Of a DNA stretch of 64,000 bases, positions 61,372-64,000 are shown one piece after another (within the stretch, counting starts at the first letter, position 1; every line of letters starts with the position of its first letter). Origin of the DNA: JBCDJG01 sp038748065 (GTDB taxonomy: Bacteria; Pseudomonadota; Gammaproteobacteria; Pseudomonadales; Halieaceae); assembly GCA_038748065.1 (NCBI GenBank), contig JBCDJG010000001.1:62001-126000 (forward strand), read 5' to 3'. The position numbers and the translations under genes were made by a program. Under the pieces are notes generated by a model. That model saw only the letters and a program-made list of their open reading frames with translations, did not search any database and was not told the origin of the DNA.

Positions 61372-63395
61372 TGTTCTGCCTCGGGGATGAGTGAGATGCC
61401 GGGATCGCCCAACAAATTGTAGGCCTCGACCAGGTTGCGTCGTTTTTCCAGCCGTTTGGCCTCTAGCACCGCCGTGCCTAGCGGTTTGCCCGGTGTCAGC
61501 AGCGCCAACGCGAGGTTACCGCTGAACCGATGGGAAGCCGGTATGCGCCAGGAGGCGGCCAATACGCCAATCGCACCTTGCTGGGGGGTACGAAGAAAGA
61601 CCTCGGCAATAGAGTCTGCCTGAGGGTGATCGAAGGGCCCGGAGGAGCAGGTCATGCTCAAGACAAAGGGCAGGGCGTGGCCGGGCTCAAGGGCGGCGAT
61701 ATCGTCAGCGTTGAACAGGTCCTTCGCCGCACGCAGGTCCAGCGGTCCGGTGCGCCAGACAAAACGCCCGCCGTGGCCCAGAAAGTGCACCAGGGCGTTA
61801 TCACCGGATAAGGCTTGCAGTACGCGCGACTGGTCCGTGGCGGAGTCACTGCCCGGGTAGATGCGCTCTGCCTGGAAACCCCTCGCGGCCATGAGCTCAG
61901 CGAGCGCAGTGCTGACCTTTTGCAGCTCTGGTTCTTCACCCGCAATCCAGGCTGCTCGCCTGCCCTTGGGTCGAGCCTCGCCGCGTGCAGCGAAGGCCAA
62001 CACTTTATCGATCATGCCCGTGAGTTCCTGCGGGGTGCCCGCAGGCAAGCGACCCACCGCCAGATCAGGTAACCAATCATCGCCCTCCACCGTGACCAGG
62101 CCGTTGTCGCTGGCCGCCAGTTGTCCGTCGACCAGGACCTGCATAGTCGGTACCAGGTTGCGCGTGTCCGGCGCATAGGGGTCTCGATCCCAGCTGGCAT
62201 CACCGACAAGCAGAACGGTGGTGGGCGCAGGCGGCTGCCAGAACCGGCGAGCGTGGCCAATGAAGTCCGCAATCGCGTGCGGAGAGACAACCCCATGATT
62301 GAACTCATCGTAGATGGACTGCACCTCAACAACTTCGACCCGCTTGCCTCGCGAGCGATGAAACTCCGCCAGCGGCGCGAGTGCGGACAGCAGGGATGGG
62401 TGGCTGATCATCAGGTAGTCCGCCTGGCGCTTCCGAGAGCGTAATCTCGGCCCACTGTAGGCGGGCCAGACACGCTCCGGCGAAAGCCACTGCGAGTCTA
62501 CCTTGAGACGCCCGCGACCATCGCTCGCGGTTATAGTCGCGGCGAGCGCAGTCTCCGGCGAGTATTCCAGTTCAATCCAATCAAGGAGCACGGCATCGAT
62601 CACGGGATTGCGGGTCTCTGTGATCATCCTCGAGGGGACCCTGACCTCCAGCAAAGCCGACTCCGCGCCACCGGCGGGGCGACCGGGCGCGGCAATATCA
62701 ATCACAGCTTGCGCCTGGCCGTCCCAACGGGCTTCGCCTATCCGGCGGTCATCGAGGTAAATGTGAACTTCGTGCTGGGGCATGTTGGCGTCGCTGGCGT
62801 AGCGATCGTGGGACAGGCCCATAAGGCCAATGCGCAAGCGTTCAGGCGGTGCCTTCCAATCCAGCGCCAGCTTGAAGTCATCGCCCGCGAGGTGGGTAAT
62901 GCGCTGCCAGTACCAGCGGTCAGGCGCGGGCTCCCCCGCTGCGGGCTTTAGGGCCACACGCAGCTCCTGCCGCTCTAGGTGCGCAAGGATCGGCCCGTCC
63001 GGCGCGGCCGCAGGCTCGATAGGGGGCGCCGTGGTTCGCCCGCTCGAGAGGCGCAGCTGAAAGACGTTATAGCGAGTGTAGGCGTCATACCAGGATCCGC
63101 TGCCGGCCAGTCGACGGCCGGTGAATCGCAGGGTGTCGCCGGGCCCGAAGACGCCATCGCCGCCGTCCTCGATTTGCATGGGAACGGCAACCCAACGCTC
63201 GAAAAGACGAAGCTTATCCGAAGCCACAGGCTCGGCGGCAGGGCCGAGATCCTCAAACTGCAGTTGATAGCGGCCATCTTCCGCTACCGCAATGTTGTAA
63301 ACCTCTGCCGCGCCGACGTGGTGGCCAAGGAGTGCCAGCGGCAGCCAAAGCGCCGGAAGACCGGGGAGATTCATCCAGTGTCTGCCGCCGTTCAT
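61368..63395 (-). CDS. Gingipain-type (C25) cysteine peptidase
   Basis: 675 aa. An N-terminal export signal is followed by a beta-rich region and the C25 catalytic domain: 'YLMISHPSLLSALAPLAEFHRSRGKRVEVV', 'LVGDASWDRDPY', the catalytic His at about 541 in 'VHFLGHGG' and Cys at about 583 in 'MTCSSGPFDHP'. The C-terminal end is 'YNLLGDPGISL', the family finish. No C-terminal secretion domain is visible. ATG at 63395 or 63374 is the start; the latter gives a cleaner signal peptide. It may process exported proteins, perhaps the small tail protein at 63564. Confidence 0.85.
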   Translation of the reverse strand: MNGGRHWMNLPGLPALWLPLALLGHHVGAAEVYNIAVAEDGRYQLQFEDLGPAAEPVASDKLRLFERWVAVPMQIEDGGDGVFGPGDTLRFTGRRLAGSGSWYDAYTRYNVFQLRLSSGRTTAPPIEPAAAPDGPILAHLERQELRVALKPAAGEPAPDRWYWQRITHLAGDDFKLALDWKAPPERLRIGLMGLSHDRYASDANMPQHEVHIYLDDRRIGEARWDGQAQAVIDIAAPGRPAGGAESALLEVRVPSRMITETRNPVIDAVLLDWIELEYSPETALAATITASDGRGRLKVDSQWLSPERVWPAYSGPRLRSRKRQADYLMISHPSLLSALAPLAEFHRSRGKRVEVVEVQSIYDEFNHGVVSPHAIADFIGHARRFWQPPAPTTVLLVGDASWDRDPYAPDTRNLVPTMQVLVDGQLAASDNGLVTVEGDDWLPDLAVGRLPAGTPQELTGMIDKVLAFAARGEARPKGRRAAWIAGEEPELQKVSTALAELMAARGFQAERIYPGSDSATDQSRVLQALSGDNALVHFLGHGGRFVWRTGPLDLRAAKDLFNADDIAALEPGHALPFVLSMTCSSGPFDHPQADSIAEVFLRTPQQGAIGVLAASWRIPASHRFSGNLALALLTPGKPLGTAVLEAKRLEKRRNLVEAYNLLGDPGISLIPEAEQ

Positions 63396-63495
63396 GAACG
63401 CTTGACCCTATAGCACCGCACGAAACCGGTCAACCAAGGCCAGATTCAGCCTCCCGCTGTAAATAATGATCGTGAAAACCGTGGAATTTTACAAA

Positions 63496-63524
63496 TTTGG
63501 CCATTTCACGATATGCGCTATACT
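63496..63524 (+). promoter_or_regulatory. Candidate promoter for the 57-aa tail protein
   Basis: TATACT (63519-63524) with a TTTGGC box 17 bases upstream (63496-63501), about 40 bases before the ATG at 63564. The gap also contains an AT-rich stretch. Moderate match only. Confidence 0.35.
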
Positions 63525-63563
63525 CCTTGCTCGCAGCCCACCAACAGGGCCAGGAGTGATGCA

Positions 63564-63737
63564 ATGAAAGTCGTGGAAAAAGTAGCCGCTGCCGCCGTCT
63601 TGCTGGTTGCCAGCCAAGCCCAGGCCGGCGTTGACGTCACCGGGTTTACCATCGAGAGCGCCTCACGACCTTATGGTCTGATCGTGATGGCCCTGCTGAT
63701 TGTAGGTTTCGGCCTGGCGAGCCTGCGACGCTCCTGA
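63564..63737 (+). CDS. 57-aa exported protein with sorting-tail-like C terminus
   Basis: ATG with an AGGAG box seven bases upstream. Signal peptide (1-21, ending A-Q-A), a mature stretch of only about 17 residues, then 'YGLIVMALLIVGFGLA' and 'SLRRS', a hydrophobic helix plus Arg tail like IPTL-CTERM/PEP-CTERM sorting signals. A protein made of little more than a sorting tail is unusual. It is divergent from the C25 protease. No sortase gene is in the window. It could also simply be a small membrane protein. Confidence 0.65.
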   Translation: MKVVEKVAAAAVLLVASQAQAGVDVTGFTIESASRPYGLIVMALLIVGFGLASLRRS

Positions 63738-63831
63738 TCAACGCCTTGAGCGTGCGGCGAGCTGCTGTGCTTACAACAGCTCGCCACTTGCCAGTCCAAA
63801 TGCAGATGCACCAACCCATCTAGTACCACTT

Positions 63832-64000
63832 CTGATCCGTCTCGTAAGTACTGCTCTCTCGGCCGCCTTCGTCTCGCTGGTGGCCAGCGCGCATGCAAGC
63901 CCGGTCACTCAAGCCAGACTGGCCACGCCCGCTGACGGCGAGTGGCTGGCCCACGGACGTGACCTGGCTGAGACCCGTTACAGCCCACTCACCTCGGTAA
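63832..64000 (+). CDS. PQQ-dependent alcohol dehydrogenase, N-terminal fragment (3' end outside window)
   Basis: The frame encodes a signal peptide-like stretch ending A-S-A-H-A and then 'ADGEWLAHGRDLAETRYSPL', the first-blade signature of quinoprotein alcohol dehydrogenases. No ATG, GTG or TTG starts this frame before the signal peptide; the listed start is a CTG at 63832. An ATG at 63806 with a good position is out of frame by one base and meets a stop at 63821, so a missing base or a -1 frameshift near 63820 is suspected. The gene continues beyond 64000. Confidence 0.6.
   Translation, partial: MIRLVSTALSAAFVSLVASAHASPVTQARLATPADGEWLAHGRDLAETRYSPLTSV

Noticed and set aside
1..64000. CRISPR arrays, tRNA/rRNA genes, insertion sequences, prophage
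   Set aside because: No regularly spaced repeats, tRNA-like CCA cloverleafs, transposase or phage-type genes were noticed on either strand.

Overview
The window is GC-rich DNA with compact, mostly bacterial gene layout. Gene content (RND pump, AAC(3)-like enzyme, FdtA/FdtB, TAXI-type receptor, heme-dependent N-demethylase, PQQ enzymes, gingipain-type C25 protease, phytanoyl-CoA dioxygenase) suggests a Gram-negative aerobe, most likely a marine gammaproteobacterium of the Halieaceae (OM60/NOR5) type. The lineage is an inference from gene content, not from a marker gene. No rRNA, tRNA, CRISPR array, transposase or integrase was seen.

Layout. 1-7.6 kb: truncated secreted alpha/beta hydrolase, RND efflux pair, exported serine hydrolase. 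7.7-16.5 kb: surface-polysaccharide island (GT2, ketopantoate-reductase-like protein, AAC(3)-like acetyltransferase, GT-C enzyme, FdtA, FdtB, Wzx flippase, GT2). 16.5-36 kb: metabolic and transport genes (second serine hydrolase; TAXI receptor, DUF819 permease and PLP decarboxylase operon; MFS; DUF3445 N-demethylase; PEP-synthase/rifampin-phosphotransferase-like enzyme; DUF3179 lipoprotein; phytanoyl-CoA dioxygenase; two GT-C-like membrane proteins; amidase; PQQ sugar dehydrogenase; zinc metallopeptidase). 36-45.3 kb: minus-strand operon of a GT4, PqqD, HprK-related kinase, a 57-aa twin-arginine peptide with its own promoter, a GT2-TPR protein and a nucleotidyltransferase, flanked by GT32/GT4 genes. 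45.4-61 kb: PhoX-like protein, then a dense block of unusual glycosyltransferases, two of them fused to sulfotransferase domains, leading into a tightly overlapped plus-strand operon (52.5-60.9 kb). 61-64 kb: C25 protease with a small FN3-like partner, a 57-aa protein with a sorting-tail-like C terminus, and the start of a PQQ alcohol dehydrogenase.

The most interesting part is 52.5-60.9 kb with its 46.9-52.5 kb flank. It encodes a Pro/Thr-rich twin-arginine peptide, two prolyl-hydroxylase-like 2OG-Fe(II) oxygenases, two GT60-like transferases (a family that includes hydroxyproline GlcNAc transferases), two glycosyltransferases that I think resemble plant hydroxyproline O-arabinosyltransferases and are fused to PqqD domains, an O-fucosyltransferase-like protein fused to a degenerate HprK-like domain, a GT77-like protein, a GT92-like protein and two GT/sulfotransferase fusions. 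I infer a peptide or protein modification system in which PqqD-type domains bring glycosyltransferases to a twin-arginine peptide that is hydroxylated and then O-glycosylated and perhaps sulfated. The 36-39.6 kb operon uses the same parts (PqqD, HprK-like kinase, RRD peptide) as separate genes, so the window may hold two branches of one theme. Family assignments rest on motifs read by eye; the system as a whole is a hypothesis.
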